Shown here: positions 42,709 through 54,046 of the stretch, one piece after another
Layout: every line of letters starts with the position of its first letter
How positions within the stretch are numbered: the stretch's first letter is position 1
Assembly (NCBI GenBank): GCA_019925095.2
Contig: CM034402.1
Location: forward strand, 4,847,501-4,911,500
Direction of reading: 5' to 3'
Length of the DNA: 64,000 bases
Source of the DNA: Dendrolimus kikuchii
Taxonomy: Eukaryota > Arthropoda > Insecta > Lepidoptera > Lasiocampidae
The notes under the pieces: generated by a model
Databases searched by the model: none
Told to the model about the DNA's origin: nothing
What the model saw: the letters and a program-made list of their open reading frames with translations, nothing else
Program-made: the position numbers and the translations under genes

Positions 42709-45108
42709 CTAAATCTCTAATTTCGTACTGTATAGCTTGTGTTCTCTTTTTGTTATAAATTTTCCTATTTTCTTCCTGAATTTTCTGAATATTTTGCTTC
42801 GCCTTTCTATAAGTTCTAATCGTTGAATTTCAAATTTTTCTTTACAATTATCTATGTAGTAATCTCTATTAATTAATTCCTCAGTTTTCAAAATTCCAAA
42901 ATGACCCTTTTCATGACATTTTCTTATTATTTCATTCTGCATCTTTTTAGGTACAACAATCAGTTTAGTTCCGTCTTTAGCTTTACATAAAACTCCATTC
43001 TCCAGAATAAAATTTTCATACGACTCTTTTTCTAAAATTTTCTTTAATAGTTTTATCTTCAGGTCATCATCTTGAGCTCTCTTCAGACGTGCTGTAGTTT
43101 CGGTAAGTATTAGACTAACAGGATTTCTGCTCAAAGCGTCTACGTGTCTCATTTGGGTTCCAGATCGGTGTTCTATCTTATAGTCAAATTCTTCAAGAAG
43201 GAGTGCCCATCGAGCAACTCTCGGAGGTAAGTCTTTTTTCTGTAACGTCATAGTTAGGGCTGAGCAGTCAGTCACAATTTTAAAGCGGACTCCAAGTAAG
43301 TAAACTCTGAATTTCTTGACAGCTTCTACAATAGCTAAAATTTCTAAGTAGTAACTATGGTATTTCTTCTCAGCAGGAGTAGTCTTTTTGCTCATATAGT
43401 GAACAGGGTGTAGCTGATTGTCGTGTGGATTCCTTTGCAATAAAACAGCTCCATATCCGTCTATACTTGCGTCTGTATGTAACTCTGTCTCAAAATTAGG
43501 GTTGTAAATTCGTAAAACTGGTGAGGAACATAAAATATGTTTCAATTCTTCGAAAGCTCTCTCACACTTTAGATCAAAGTTAAACATAACATTAGTCTTC
43601 AATAATTCTGTTAGTGGCTTTGCTATTATTGAGTAGTTCTTAACAAATTTTCTAAAATAGCCAGTCAGTCCTAAAAATGATCGTAATGATTTGATATTAT
43701 GAGGCTTTTTAAATTTTGCAACAGCATGTATCTTTTCCTTGGAAGGTCTTATCTGATTATCACGAATTATGTAACCTAAATAATTTATCTCGTTCTGTAA
43801 GAAATGACATTTCGCCCAATTAAATTGTAAGCCAAACTCTTCAGCTTTTCGAAGTACTTTCTCTAGTTTAACAAATCCTTCTTCTTCTGTCCTAGATGGT
43901 ATAATCAAATCATCTAAATAGGCAAGAACAGTGCCCTCTGATATTAAATCTTGAAAGATATCATTGATAAAGTGTTGGAATACAGATGGTGCGGTGCATA
44001 AACCAAACGGCATTTTCTTAAATTCATATTGCCCTTCTGGAGTAACAAATGAAGTGTATTTTTGACTATCCTCGCAGACATCAACATGTAAAAAACCATT
44101 CTTCAAGTCAAGTGATGTAAATAGTATTGCTTCTTTCAATTTGTCTACTTGATCCTCGATGAGTGGAAGTGGATATCTTTCCTTTATAATCTTCTTATTT
44201 AGCTTTCTAAAATCTATACATAATCTGTAGCTTCCATTTTTCTTTTTCGCTAACACGATAGGGCTTGCATATTCCGATTTACTAGGTTTAATTACTTCTT
44301 GATCTAACCATCCTTGTATCTGTTTATTAACTATGTCCTTTTCTAGAGGTGACAGCCTTCGTGGAGTCTGGTATATAGGATCTTCATCAGTAAGTATGAT
44401 TTTCAATTTAACATTTGATTCCTTCTTTCTAGTCTTCAAGTTATTGTAATTATCCAATAAATGTTTAATCTTGTCTTTATATTTCAGCTTCTTGATATCA
44501 TATTTCTCATCAAATTCTTCTTCGTAGTCGTTAATTTGTGTAAGGTGTAATATTCTTTTTACAGAGATCCCGTCGGCAGAGAAAATAATTTCAACGTCTT
44601 TTAATATCGGGTTTCCAAGTATGACATTAACAGGTATTACATCATCGTCGATAACATGCATCAAGGTTTCAAAATGAACGTTGTCGATTTCAACTTTTGC
44701 CATAAAAGATCCCTTCGTGCAAACTTCGTACTCGGCTATTCCTGATAATTTGAGAGTATCTTTAATATTATAATCATTATTCTCGAGAAAATTTTGTTTG
44801 TAATAACTCTCACAAATCAAATTCGCATCGTTTCCAGTATCAATAAAGGTTTTAACTGTAACTCCGTTAATTTTCGCTTCTTTATATGGCTTAACAACAT
44901 CTGTACTAACTTTCTCATCTTGAATTTTCAGTGTCTTATTTGTAGAACTTTGGCATTCATTTGACTTATGTCCATATCCATTACATTTGAAGCATTTTAT
45001 ACCTTTAGTACAAGCTGGTGATTGATGATCAGTTTCACCACAATTGTAGCATCTTTTAATGGTATGATTTTTACGTCCGGTTGTCATCTGAATAGGTCTT
45101 TGTTGCAT
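42709..45108 (-). pseudogene. Ty3/gypsy Gag-Pol polyprotein, integrase core deleted
   Basis: 799 codons from the first in-frame Met, and the frame is open further upstream to 45256 (gag C-terminus). In order: two CCHC zinc knuckles (residues 20-33 and 39-52), an aspartic protease with DTG at 90-92, reverse transcriptase with CIDFRKLN near 297-304 and YLDD at 397-400, RNase H with acidic residues near 546, 589, 614 and 657, then the start of integrase with two His near 732-736. At about residue 760-765 (near 42820) the frame jumps to a C-terminal region whose continuation is in another frame down to the stop at 42488. The DDE catalytic core and the zinc-finger cysteines are gone. Gag and Pol share one frame. 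The RT and RNase H look intact, so the damage is recent, but the element cannot integrate by itself. Confidence 0.92.
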
Positions 45109-45256
45109 CTTGTGTTCTTTAATCTGTGCATATACTTCAAGTTTCTTTCTAAATTGTTTGATATCAGTGGCTCCGTAAAGAATGGCCTTATTTATTTCAG
45201 AATCACGAATTCCATCAATAACATATTCAATAAGTGCCTCATCTTCTAAATTTCCA

Positions 45257-45528
45257 TAAACTATATTTAATAGCCTTACTTGTTTTTGATAGGTTCCAAG
45301 GTACTTAGATCTGGATGATTAGTTTTCAGTCGTATTTTTTTTTTACCTAACTTGTAATAAATATTTCTGTCTTCGTCCACGTCGGACGGAGCTAATTTAT
45401 ATTCAATTTAAATTCAAAAGTTTTTATTCAAAATAAATTCCACTGGAGAACACTCTTTGAACGTCATACATATATATAAGTTAAAATTTAATTTTACTTC
45501 CTATTCTTGACTATGATATATATATAAA
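45257..45528 (+). repeat. Direct repeat, right copy (272 bp)
   Basis: It starts TAAACTATATTTAATAG exactly where the gypsy gag frame is cut, and ends in a short AT run that abuts a truncated L LTR. About 99% identical to 41974-42245. Confidence 0.85.
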
Positions 45529-45957
45529 CTATACAAACACGTATAACACAGGTACAAATATAACTGAACACAATCAGTTCAAACGTAATGCCTGATTCAA
45601 TAACACGCGCCGTCAATATATAGGTTATCGAATGTACAAAAGTCTCGCCTTGATCGTGGTTCTCGCTAGACTGCTGATCTCTCCATTAGGCCATTGCTTT
45701 GTAATGCACCCATGCAATATGTCTACCCGACAAGCGTCGACGCAATTACCCAGAAAACATAATCCGCATACCTGCGTGCCTGCGAACGGCCATAAACGAG
45801 TACAATATACAATAGGCTGATTTATAATTACACAATTTAAACACAAAGTAAACAAAAGAAGACAGTCATAAATAGTTTCAATATTTTTAGCTCAAACGCC
45901 GCGATAGGTAATAATTGAGCTTTGTCTACAGGTATGCAGGTGGCCCAACTTGTAACA
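45528..45957 (+). mobile_element. L-family LTR, 5'-truncated
   Basis: Collinear with 7350-7848 from ACTATACAAACACG to the TTGTAACA end at 45957. The first ~70 bases are missing at the junction with the direct repeat, so no duplication can be read on that side. Confidence 0.75.
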
Positions 45958-46424
45958 ATATTACTAATCTTATGAACTTAACAAACCAGTATCAATAAAT
46001 TAACAACCTCTACAGAACTAAGTCTATCAGCAATAACCTATAAGTTATTTGTTATAATACAAATACTTACTTGAGTCTGAATCAATATGGCTTTCCCATT
46101 ATTGTTACTACAAAGAATATGAAAGCCTTTTTCCTTTACTTATAGCCGTTACTGGCTTCGGTCTAGTGGTTTGTTTTATCAATATTGCAGTTCATTTCTT
46201 ATTTATTCTACGCTTTGCTGAAAGTGACAGAGGCTTGAGGTCTCCAACTATTATTAATAGCAAAATCTTTCAGACACTGTATCATACTACAACTACCTCT
46301 TACTTTTATATTCTGAAAATGTTGCAAATCCAAATGTTTCATTTACTTTTTATTATAGTAATTCTATTCTACCCATAGTCCCTCAAGACTATAAGTAGAA
46401 TACAGAGCCTTGATCATCGTCTTC
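45958..46424. other. Unassigned AT-rich sequence
   Basis: No repeat or coding motif recognised. Confidence 0.3.
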
Positions 46425-46672
46425 TATGGGTAAGGTGCCCAGAAGACTGGATACGTTTTCTCGCTAGATCGCCATTCTGATCCGTTGGATCCCGAGGTAA
46501 GCACCAGCCTTCTGATCACCTGGAGAGTCAATGAGTCGTTTTGATAAATTTTGGTAGAGGCTCATGGCCTCAGGGCCCCACGATCCAAAGGTCTCGACAG
46601 CAAACGGCACAAACATATAAATATCACTAAGGGTTGCATATTTGCGCCGCTTGATATTGTAGATATACACCG
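46425..46672 (-). pseudogene. LINE polyprotein C-terminal module
   Basis: The minus strand reads RRKYATLSDIYMFVPFAVET, then FGSWGPEA, SKRLIDSPGDQKAGAYLG, and after a frame change LLGTLP. This FVP-x-AVET...GPEA...RLI...GD...YL order is a conserved C-terminal module that I know from many animal LINE reverse transcriptase polyproteins. Flanking RT sequence is missing. An A copy starts immediately at 46673. Confidence 0.6.
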
Positions 46673-46972
46673 CGCAGGAACGGAGAAAGAATACAATTTT
46701 CTGCGGCCAGACAACCTGTCGTAAGAGGCGACAAAACAACCCACAGCCCGGCGGTAGGATATTTACCCGACTAGATGGCTACTACCCCTGTTCTAGAGTA
46801 TATCGCCATAACAACCTTGAGTTGTATTCCGCAATTAGTGGCCAGGTTCCAGTTTCCATTAAGACAGCAGCAGCGCATTTATAGCTTTTGGCGTTGCAAA
46901 TGTCCGTAGGCGATGGTAACCGCTTTCCATCAAATGGGCTATCTGCCTGTCTGCTGAACTCATGCATTAAAA
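46673..46972 (+). repeat. Family A copy, nearly full length
   Basis: GCGCAGGAACGGAGAAAG start, GCATTAAAAAATG end. Moderately diverged. Confidence 0.82.
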
Positions 46973-47184
46973 AATGAGATTGATTTGATTGATTGAAAAC
47001 TTGCTTACCTTTTTAATCCATTGTAAGATTTTCTGAACAATTGCTTTTAGTGATTACAACGTCTATTGTTTACTGTGCTTAAACTTCTTCGACGATATCT
47101 TAGTTTTTGTAATAAAGTGAGTATTCTACTCTATCATATAACCATCTATAACGTAGCTTTTAGACTCGGAACAAGTTACAATTA

Positions 47185-47310
47185 TTCAAAACTTTCACGA
47201 CCATGCATCGGCTTTAGCCAGTTTTTCTGACCTAGTGTACATAATTTTACAATTACCAGATGCAGAAGGCAAAGCAAAACATCGTTACGAAACTCAAGTG
47301 CTTGTGTTTA
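47185..47310 (+). repeat. Degenerate S1 SINE body
   Basis: CCATGCATCGGCTTTAGCCAG, CTGACCTAGTGTACATA and AAAACATCGTTACGAA follow the S1 body order. The tRNA-like head is lost. Confidence 0.45.
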
Positions 47311-47739
47311 AGTCGATTACGCTTCTAATTCAACACTCTTTATCAAAGAAAATGCACTTCTATCTGCCCATTTTTTTAATGTTTACGTTAGCAAACTCGT
47401 TTCTGGTACACGTCCATCGTATGTTGAGCTCCTACGAGCATTGCTCCATTCAAAAACAGCCTTCAAACGAGCAAAAGGGAAATGCTTTAGGGCTCAGATT
47501 GTGCTGGATTGCCTTTAAGAGTTTATGGTGGAATTTAATATTCTATTATACTGAAAAGTGAGCTTTGAAGGACCGTAATTGAGTATGCTTCAGGTTTCCT
47601 ACATGTTACATCTGAAAAGGTCTTTATATGAACAGAGGGATTCTAATGATTCTGTTGGAACGTTTTTAATATTTACTTTTAAAGATCTTGTAGACATTTA
47701 GAAATATAGAATAAAAAACGCTATTGCAGCTTCATCTTT
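47311..47739. other. Unassigned sequence
   Basis: The open frame running from 47235 to 47561 begins in S1 debris and has no motif. No other repeat recognised. Confidence 0.25.
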
Positions 47740-48245
47740 TTGGTTATATTCCTCTATCCCATGGAAACGACGTCATTTATCGACATAAAAGTATTCTAAT
47801 GACTCGGGGTATAAACTAATAAATAAATAATAAATAATCGGCAGACAAACACACGTATTGTATATCCCCAAATTAAGCAAGTTACGCTTGTGTTATGGGT
47901 AATATACATCGGACTACTCTGGGGCCGATCCCAGACACCCAGACCATAGTAAATAACGGAGAAAATACGATTCCGAAATTTACTATACCAGGAATTGAAC
48001 CCGGAACCTCTGCGTTGCAGTTAGGTACGCCGGCAAAGGCTTAGCCCGCTCAACCACAGAGGCCGTCGAACTAGAAGAAACCAGTTCTGTGTCGAGTTTC
48101 ATTTCAATACGTTCAGTAGTTTTTACGTGATACTCTAACAAACAGACAAAACATTCTAAAAGGTACATTTTCAGAATCTGCTGGACCGAATTATTCCCCC
48201 AATTTTTGACATTTTGATAGTCATTACACAAATTTGATACCGCCA
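47740..48245 (+). repeat. Repeat F split by an S2 SINE
   Basis: The left part (CCCATGGAAACGACGTCATT, GGGGTATAAACT) and right part (CAGTTCTGTGTCGAGTTTCA, ACGTGATACTCTAACA) join as in 27062-27495 when 47825-48072 is removed. Confidence 0.6.
47825..48072 (-). repeat. S2 tRNA-derived SINE inserted in repeat F
   Basis: Near-identical layout to 27602-27845. The B box carries one change (GGTTCAATTCC). The tail is (TTTATTA)n. Flanking AACTAATAAATAAA and AACTAGAAGAAACC may be a decayed target duplication. Confidence 0.75.
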
Positions 48246-48284
48246 TCATATATATTGATACCCCCGATATATATAACCCGCATA

Positions 48285-48435
48285 CCAGACTGGCCTTCTC
48301 GATTCCATCCAGTGTCGCGCCGTTCGTATAGTCGACGATCCCATACTAAAAGGTGGTTTAGAATCGCTTAGCTTTCGGAGAGATTTTGCGTCCCTCTGCG
48401 TATTCTGCCACCTGTACGACGGAGAGGGTTTAAGT
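48285..48435 (+). pseudogene. Jockey/CR1-like LINE fragment
   Basis: The plus strand reads LLDSIQCRAVRIVDDP, LESLSLRRDFASLCVF and HLYDGEG, a better-preserved but shorter parallel of 28885-29072. Confidence 0.6.
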
Positions 48436-48545
48436 AGTAACAGTGAGATGTTTAAATGATTTATGATGTTAACACGATATTCATGGAGATTTTTTTTAAA
48501 CACTTGGAAAGTAAACTTTTCATCTCCATATAATGACTATACAAT

Positions 48546-48927
48546 TGTAATAAAACTACGCTTTAACGGTTTTAAGCGCAGTAAATTTATATCCATTTTA
48601 ATATTATATAAAATTATTAGAGTTAGGCATGTTTTGCTGAAGAGTTTCTTGCGTCGCTTCTTCTCTTTAAGCCATAACATATTGTGAAGCGGTGGTAAAT
48701 TAGATTAGGCTCCCATAGAGTAAATAATAACCACAAACAAAATTAAAACTAAATAATTAAAATGAACAAGTTGGCGGTAGGCTAAATAAAACTTTAACAA
48801 TACTCGTTGACACTTGACATCTTTGTCCTCCGTGATCACGGCCACTGAAAAGTGGCCGAAACGTCAGAATAACAAAAATCAAATAAATTTACTGTGCTTA
48901 AAACCGTTAAAACGTAGTTTTATTATG
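48546..48927 (+). mobile_element. Penelope-like element end with inverted duplication
   Basis: Bases 48546-48592 are the P 3' terminus in reverse orientation (AATAAAACTACG, TTTAACGGTTTTAAGCGC). They join directly to plus-strand P sequence 48590-48927, which ends in the same terminus. The result has ~45-bp inverted termini. PLEs are known for inverted, partly duplicated copies. Confidence 0.65.
48828..48869 (+). ncRNA. Hammerhead-like structured motif in a P element
   Basis: This copy has a perfect 7-bp stem II (GGCCACT / AGTGGCC) with a GAAA loop, preceded by GTGATCA and followed by GAAA and CGTC. The stem I partner is partly lost (CTCC versus AGAA). Confidence 0.4.
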
Positions 48928-49530
48928 TGTACAAGTCGTGAAAACTTAAGAAAGTATCATATAATTGCATCTGGTACATAGTCTTTAATTCACTTCTGCT
49001 TTTTTGTATTTTTCTATATTACACAGTTCTCATACACGTTTAGGAAAATATAATTATACGAAGGTGAAAGCTTCACAGAGATATTTCAGTTTTTATTTAT
49101 TTGTATAGGTTACAGTAACATTATACTTTATTAGAAAACATTCAATTGTAACAATTGATTGTATTAAACGACTGTTTCGTGTTAATGATTTATGCAAAAG
49201 ATATCCTTTCAGCAAGGACCCATAACAATTTTGGCAATGTCTCGTATTACGCGAAGCCTTATCTACAGTAATTACAAAGTAATTTTAGAGTGTTAAAGTT
49301 AAAGGAGTATTGTGCATTATCCTAAAGTAGCTGCCTTTTAAGCGGAAACGCTTTGATTTAAGATTCGTGTAAGAGAAACATTTGTATCTTTATTACCATT
49401 TATTCTCTCTCTTTTCTTTCACCATATCCATTTATTATGTACGTGTAATTAAGTACTCTAAGTGTGCATATTTTTTTAAGTGGGCAATAATGTATTATCT
49501 GTCTATGTATCTAATTACGTAGTATTACCT
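48928..49530. other. Unassigned AT-rich sequence
   Basis: Nothing recognised. Confidence 0.3.
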
Positions 49531-49640
49531 TTTTTATTGCGTAGTTCTCAAAGAGATAGACGGCCCAGCTGATGGAAAGTGGTTACCGTCGCCTATAGAC
49601 GTCCACAACACCAATGGCGCAGCGGAAGCGTTGCATATCT
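49531..49640 (-). repeat. Family A or LINE tail fragment
   Basis: TTTTTTATTGCG, GACGGCCCAGCTGATGGAAA and GTTACCGTCGCCTATAGACG match the A 3' end on the minus strand, then the similarity stops. Confidence 0.6.
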
Positions 49641-51189
49641 TTAGTATGAGATAGTATAGATCTCTATCTATCCTATCACATACTAAAGAGGGATCAGGTA
49701 GAAGGAATAAGATAGGAGGAATATATGGGATTGGAATAGAGGGATGGGATAGGAAAGATTGGACAAGGGAGGGGGAAATGAACCATCGGGATTTAGTCAT
49801 CGCATGAAATACGATTAGCTCAAGGTGACCGTTTAACGCCGATATTATGTGAGAGCGTGGTATCAAACCGTACCAGCGGGTACTAACAGCTGTAATCACG
49901 ATAATGCTTCCAACACGGCTCTACCACGTCAGAGATCTACTCAGAAGAACGTACTCAAAGTGAAGCGATACATCCTCTTCTCTTATATGTATATGAATAA
50001 CTAACTGCTGAGACTTAACGATCCAATTTCCTGGCTACCGAAACGAGAACACTTCATTCGTTTTTGTTCAGTGCTGTCTCCTACCAATCATAGAGTTGAA
50101 GCTCACGCAGATCAACCTCCGGCAATATCTGAGGACGACTGACTGGTTGTCATTCCGTCGATCGGGCCAGATAGGCTCTTTACACTCCACGATTCTCACC
50201 TATTCTTTGTAGGGGGCCAAGCCAGCACAAGGTGCGAGCCTCTCGCCAATAATATCGGGATCATCTAACAGCTCTTCGATTTTTGTATTTTTAAGTATCC
50301 GCCAGTTTCCTTGGCTTCCCCGTGTCGGACCCAAAATTTTTCTTAGAACCTTTATGCGCAAAATTTTTCTTACAACCTTTATATATAAATAATGTTAGAT
50401 TTTATTATAACATATGTCGGTATTCCTGTTGTTCCATAACCCTCATCACTAGCCAGTCTACGTAAAACTCTAACTTTTGAACTATGAAGTAAATATACAA
50501 ACAAAACCAAAATTAATAATCAGAAATTACAAGTAAATATCAACTCATCTTCCTCAATAAGACCACAGTAAACACAACAACTAATACTAAGTCTGTTGAC
50601 ATCAATATTAGGGGTAAATAATTCTGTCTATCCTACAATAGACACTGTTAGTAGACACGACATTGCTACGTATGTCAACATAATATCTCCTAATACTAGC
50701 ACCTATACTAATATAGTAATGGATTATTAAATATCACACTCCGTAGAAAGGTGATTCTATTTGAAACTAGTTGTCGCCGCTTTTTGGACTTTGTATTCAT
50801 ACTAGTCACAGCGAGACTTCGTTCGCGTTGTCATAAAAACATGTTTGCTAATAAATTGCAACGGTCGCACTAAAAAACACGACCGCATCGCCATTCCTTT
50901 GGCTATATTTAGGCACTCGAATTAATAATTAACCAGCTCGTACCTAAATATGTCACTTTCACCTCTCTTGTAACAATCTACTATATGATACTTCGCCCCT
51001 ACTCGCTGACTGTACATTGGGGGTCGACACGGTACCATGGTACCGTACTCTTCGTTTCATGTTTAGACTTAACCTCCGTAGATCAAATGTCAAAATATGA
51101 AACAAAAGCTTCCGAACTGTCATAGTTCGATTTTTTTTGTAGTAGAGGCCCAAGCCTTCCCTGAAAAATAATCGTAATGCTAATATGCC
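49641..51189. other. Mostly unassigned; purine-rich and LINE-like debris
   Basis: 49690-49785 is purine-rich (GGGATGGGATAGG-type), resembling 11750-11800. 49800-49930 shares AGCGTGGTAT and CAGCTGTAATCACGATAATG blocks with 12560-12630, so a common LINE UTR is likely. A ~27-bp tandem duplication lies at 50332-50386. An 18-bp palindrome (ACGGTACCATGGTACCGT) is at 51029-51046. No gene seen. Confidence 0.3.
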
Positions 51190-51610
51190 TAAGTGTTGAA
51201 CCGGGATATAAGCTAACTCTGTGTTGGTATCGAGGGGTCCAAGGTTATTTGTTTTAAGCGACATTTGCGAAATTGTGTCGATAGAGGAGTTTGAAGTTTC
51301 AATGACCCACAAAAAGACTTCATTAGTAAACTACATACTATATTTAAAAAAGAAAAAATCTGTAGTTTTTAGTTGGAAACGAGGTTCATTATAATTCCTT
51401 AAGTTTGAGACATTAGGATGCAAGAAAACCATCTAATCAATTCTGTCACAAAATGTCGCTTAAAACAAATAGCCTTTCACCCCTCGATATAATTTACGAG
51501 TATATCCATTCGGTAGTGTTCACGTGATGTTCTAAGAGACAGACATAGAATCTAAAACTTGCATTTTCGAAATCAACTGATTCCAATTAGCTGTATATTT
51601 TTTCTGACTT
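51190..51610 (+). repeat. Repeat F interrupted by a MITE
   Basis: GGGATATAAGCTAACTCTGTG on the left and TATATCCATTCGGTAGTGTT, TTCTAAGAGACAGACAT on the right are F blocks, joined when 51230-51487 is excised. Confidence 0.6.
51230..51487. mobile_element. Tc1/mariner-like MITE, 258 bp, TA duplication
   Basis: Terminal inverted repeats of ~40 bp (TCGAGGGGT, then TATTTGTTTTAAGCGACATT) with a few mismatches are at 51230-51270 and 51447-51487. TA lies on each side (51228-51229 and 51488-51489). The interior is short and non-coding. Confidence 0.75.
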
Positions 51611-51647
51611 TAACATTGTATATCCTCAAAAATCCCAAAAGATTAAA

Positions 51648-51761
51648 CAGTCTTATTCATAATGAGTTAGTTTTATTTTAATTAACAGTCTTATTCATAC
51701 TGACTTAGAACATTAAAAAAGCATACAAACTTACTATAACTCAAAATGAATAAGACTGTAA
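51648..51761. repeat. Fold-back element with ACAGTCTTATTCAT ends
   Basis: ACAGTCTTATTCAT occurs in direct orientation near 51649 and 51684, and inverted (ATGAATAAGACTGT) near 51745-51758. The inverted pair extends to ~23 bp (with AACTCA/TGAGTT). A small MITE or the ends of one is likely, with the left end duplicated. Confidence 0.6.
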
Positions 51762-51977
51762 ATCTTAGAGATCTTGTATTCTAAAAAATTTTTTATTCTA
51801 AAATCCTGCAAAACTTTAATTAAAATCCGTTGAGCTGATTCGGAGACTATCTGAGGCAATTTTTCAAACATCAAACAAAGAAATAATCTGAAATTCATGA
51901 TAAGAAATCGTATAATGAACAGTTTTCACATAGAAATAGGCGTTTATAATGAAACCACAGAAAGACACTTTCTATAA

Positions 51978-52395
51978 TCTATATATATAATTGTATATAT
52001 AAATAGAAGTCAGCAGAAGTCGTAGAAGGCCACGACACACCTTCCATGATCAAATTGATCGTGTACTAGCAGAAGGTGATGTCAGGAGCCTTAAGAACAG
52101 ACGAGCTTGCATGACAAGAGTTATGAATGTCAAAGAGGCAAGTGAGGTGTGTAAGAATAAGCCTAAATGGCACTCTGTTGTTCGTGCCTACCCCGCAAGG
52201 GAACTGGCGTGAAGTTATGTATGTATGTATGTATGTATATATAAAATTGAAATCCACATGTATAGTGACTCATCACGTAATCTCAGGAACTATAATACCT
52301 ATAGACTTCAAATTTGACATGGACCTTCCTTTCACCAAGTAGAGGTCAGCTAAGAACGGATTTTACGGCACGCGCAGCGGACGGGTATCAGCTAG
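51978..52395 (+). mobile_element. Helitron, non-autonomous, split by a B insertion
   Basis: It starts TCTATATATATAATTG at 51978. The host sequence resumes after the B copy with TATATATAAAATTGAAATCC and CACATG. It ends GGGTATCAGCTAG at 52395 followed by T. The terminal hairpin is weak (GGCACGCGCAGCGGACG region). Confidence 0.65.
52004..52233 (+). mobile_element. B-family LINE fragment (~230 bp) with 12-bp target duplication
   Basis: TGTATATATAAA is at 51992-52003 and 52234-52245. The first ~10 bases (TAGAAGTCA) are extra and resemble a slipped repeat of the element's own GCAGAAGTC. The ATGT tail is present. Confidence 0.82.
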
Positions 52396-52789
52396 TATAT
52401 TATATAATTTTGGAAATGTAATATCTAAGGAATCTTTTGTAGTATTATTGTATTATACTAATGAAATAAAAAGCTAAGCAATTATAAAATAAAAATAAAA
52501 ACAAAAATAGCAACGTAAAAGCCTTAAATAATATTAAGTTACTTTTCATTTGAAATAAAAAAAGATTACAAGTTGCGCAGTCAAAAAGGCTTTTAATAAA
52601 ATGAACAAATAGGCATACAGACAGCAAAGAGAAAACATTAAACAAAACAATGGAATTCAATAACGGATGGGAGAAATATATGAGCGAACACATCCCATAG
52701 AATATTGGGAAATAGTTGAGCCGCGTTACAATAAATACGCGAAACAAAGGCACGGTTTTAAATCGTTATTGCGAGGCGCGCGTCACGAA

Positions 52790-53315
52790 TCGCACTGTCG
52801 TTTATAGATAAATTGAGATGCGGTACAATAAATTATTGGCTTGTGCACAATATGTTTGCTAGGGTTGCCAGAAGCTAAACAAAATCAAACATTAGTAGAA
52901 GCGATTGTAACTACATTTACACGCATTAACTAAGTAATACACAAAATAATAAAAATGATATTTGTATAAATAAATACCAGAATCAGTTTTAAATTGTTAT
53001 TTTGACGCGTGTATCGTGAATCGCACTATCGTTTATCTATAAATTGAGATGCGATTCAAAATCGAAATGTGTGCTGGGACACATAGTTGAAGTGAAACTT
53101 CAACGGACAAGCGGAAAAACGAATCGCAACGGACAAGTGGAAAAACGAATAGCAACGGACAAGTTGCAAAACGAATCGCAACAAATTTTTAATCTGAAGT
53201 TTTACGGGCAGGTTTTCAAATTGGACAAGTACATTAACAATCTGCCCGTAAAAATTCTATATATCGTCTATATAGAAGTTTTACTTCAAGAATTTTCGGC
53301 TTGTGCACAATATGT
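52790..53315 (+). repeat. Repeat D, longer copy
   Basis: Three ~26-bp units at 53100-53180 match 13775-13970, followed by the same GGTTTTCAAATTGGACAAG and CTGCCCGT. Its surroundings repeat themselves: CGTTTATAGATAAATTGAGA near 52800 and 53030, and GGCTTGTGCACAATATGTT near 52838 and 53298. This suggests a larger composite unit. Confidence 0.65.
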
Positions 53316-53597
53316 TAATGAATAAAATCAAACATTATTTTTATTATCTTCATGATTTTGTTTACACGTAACTAATATTAAAGTAAAGAGCTGATTTGTC
53401 AAGTCACTAAATAAACCGATTCCACAGATAAAAACTGATAAATACTAGAAACAAAGAAAGAGTTGCCTATAATCTTCGTATATCAATCATGAATAAACGG
53501 GATAATCTCTGGAAGTCCTATGCAATTTTGTCAAAAAATTAACATTTTTTACATTTATTTTAACATTAGATTTTTACCATGTTTTTTTCACAAATAT

Positions 53598-54046
53598 ATA
53601 TATATATATATAAATCAAGTGCTATTCGTTAGTCTCGCTAAAACTCGAGAACGGCTGGACTGATTTGGCTAATTTTAGTTTTGAATTATTTGTGGAAGTC
53701 CAGGGAAGGTTTAAAAGAGTAAAAAGGAGTAAATATGAAAAAAATGCTTGGAATATAGTAAAAACGACAATTTTGCTTTCCCTTAGAAACTATTCCTACC
53801 TGTCAAACATTTGATGATCGTCCTGTAGTTTAGAAATCAATTAAATTCAAGTCGTTCAGAAATGAAATTAAATTTAAAAGTGAAGTTTTTTTTAAGTTTT
53901 TTTTTGGTTTTGAATGTCAAAGGTTTGATGTTCGTTCCAGTTAAGTTTTGACCACATTTTTTACTAAAGTTGAAAAATTTGCAATTATCATTCAGCTTTA
54001 TTATTTATTGATTCTGTGGCGGTACCATGTTTGCCGGGTCAGCTAG
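53598..54046 (+). mobile_element. Helitron, family H2, plus copy
   Basis: It begins in an AT run and carries CTCGAGAACGGCTGGACTG and GTTTGATGTTCGTTCCAG. It ends TGCCGGGTCAGCTAG at 54046 followed by T. The same family lies reversed at 59615-60100. Confidence 0.7.

Larger units (their letters stand above)
42294..45256 (-). mobile_element. Ty3/gypsy LTR retrotransposon, truncated and internally deleted
   Basis: A minus-strand gag-pol element. Its downstream end is a likely 181-bp LTR at 42294-42474 (minus strand TGTGGG...CCCACA). No polypurine tract is obvious before it. Upstream it stops abruptly in gag at 45256, so the 5' LTR, primer-binding site and most of gag are missing. Direct repeats at 41974 and 45257 flank it but are not its LTRs. 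Confidence 0.85.

Noticed and set aside
42306..42758. 150-codon plus-strand open frame
   Set aside because: It is antisense to the gypsy pol C-terminus and LTR and is explained by them.
41974..45528. The 272-bp direct repeats as the gypsy LTRs
   Set aside because: They lack TG...CA ends, gag is cut directly at the right copy with no leader or primer-binding site, and a relative occurs independently at 19150.
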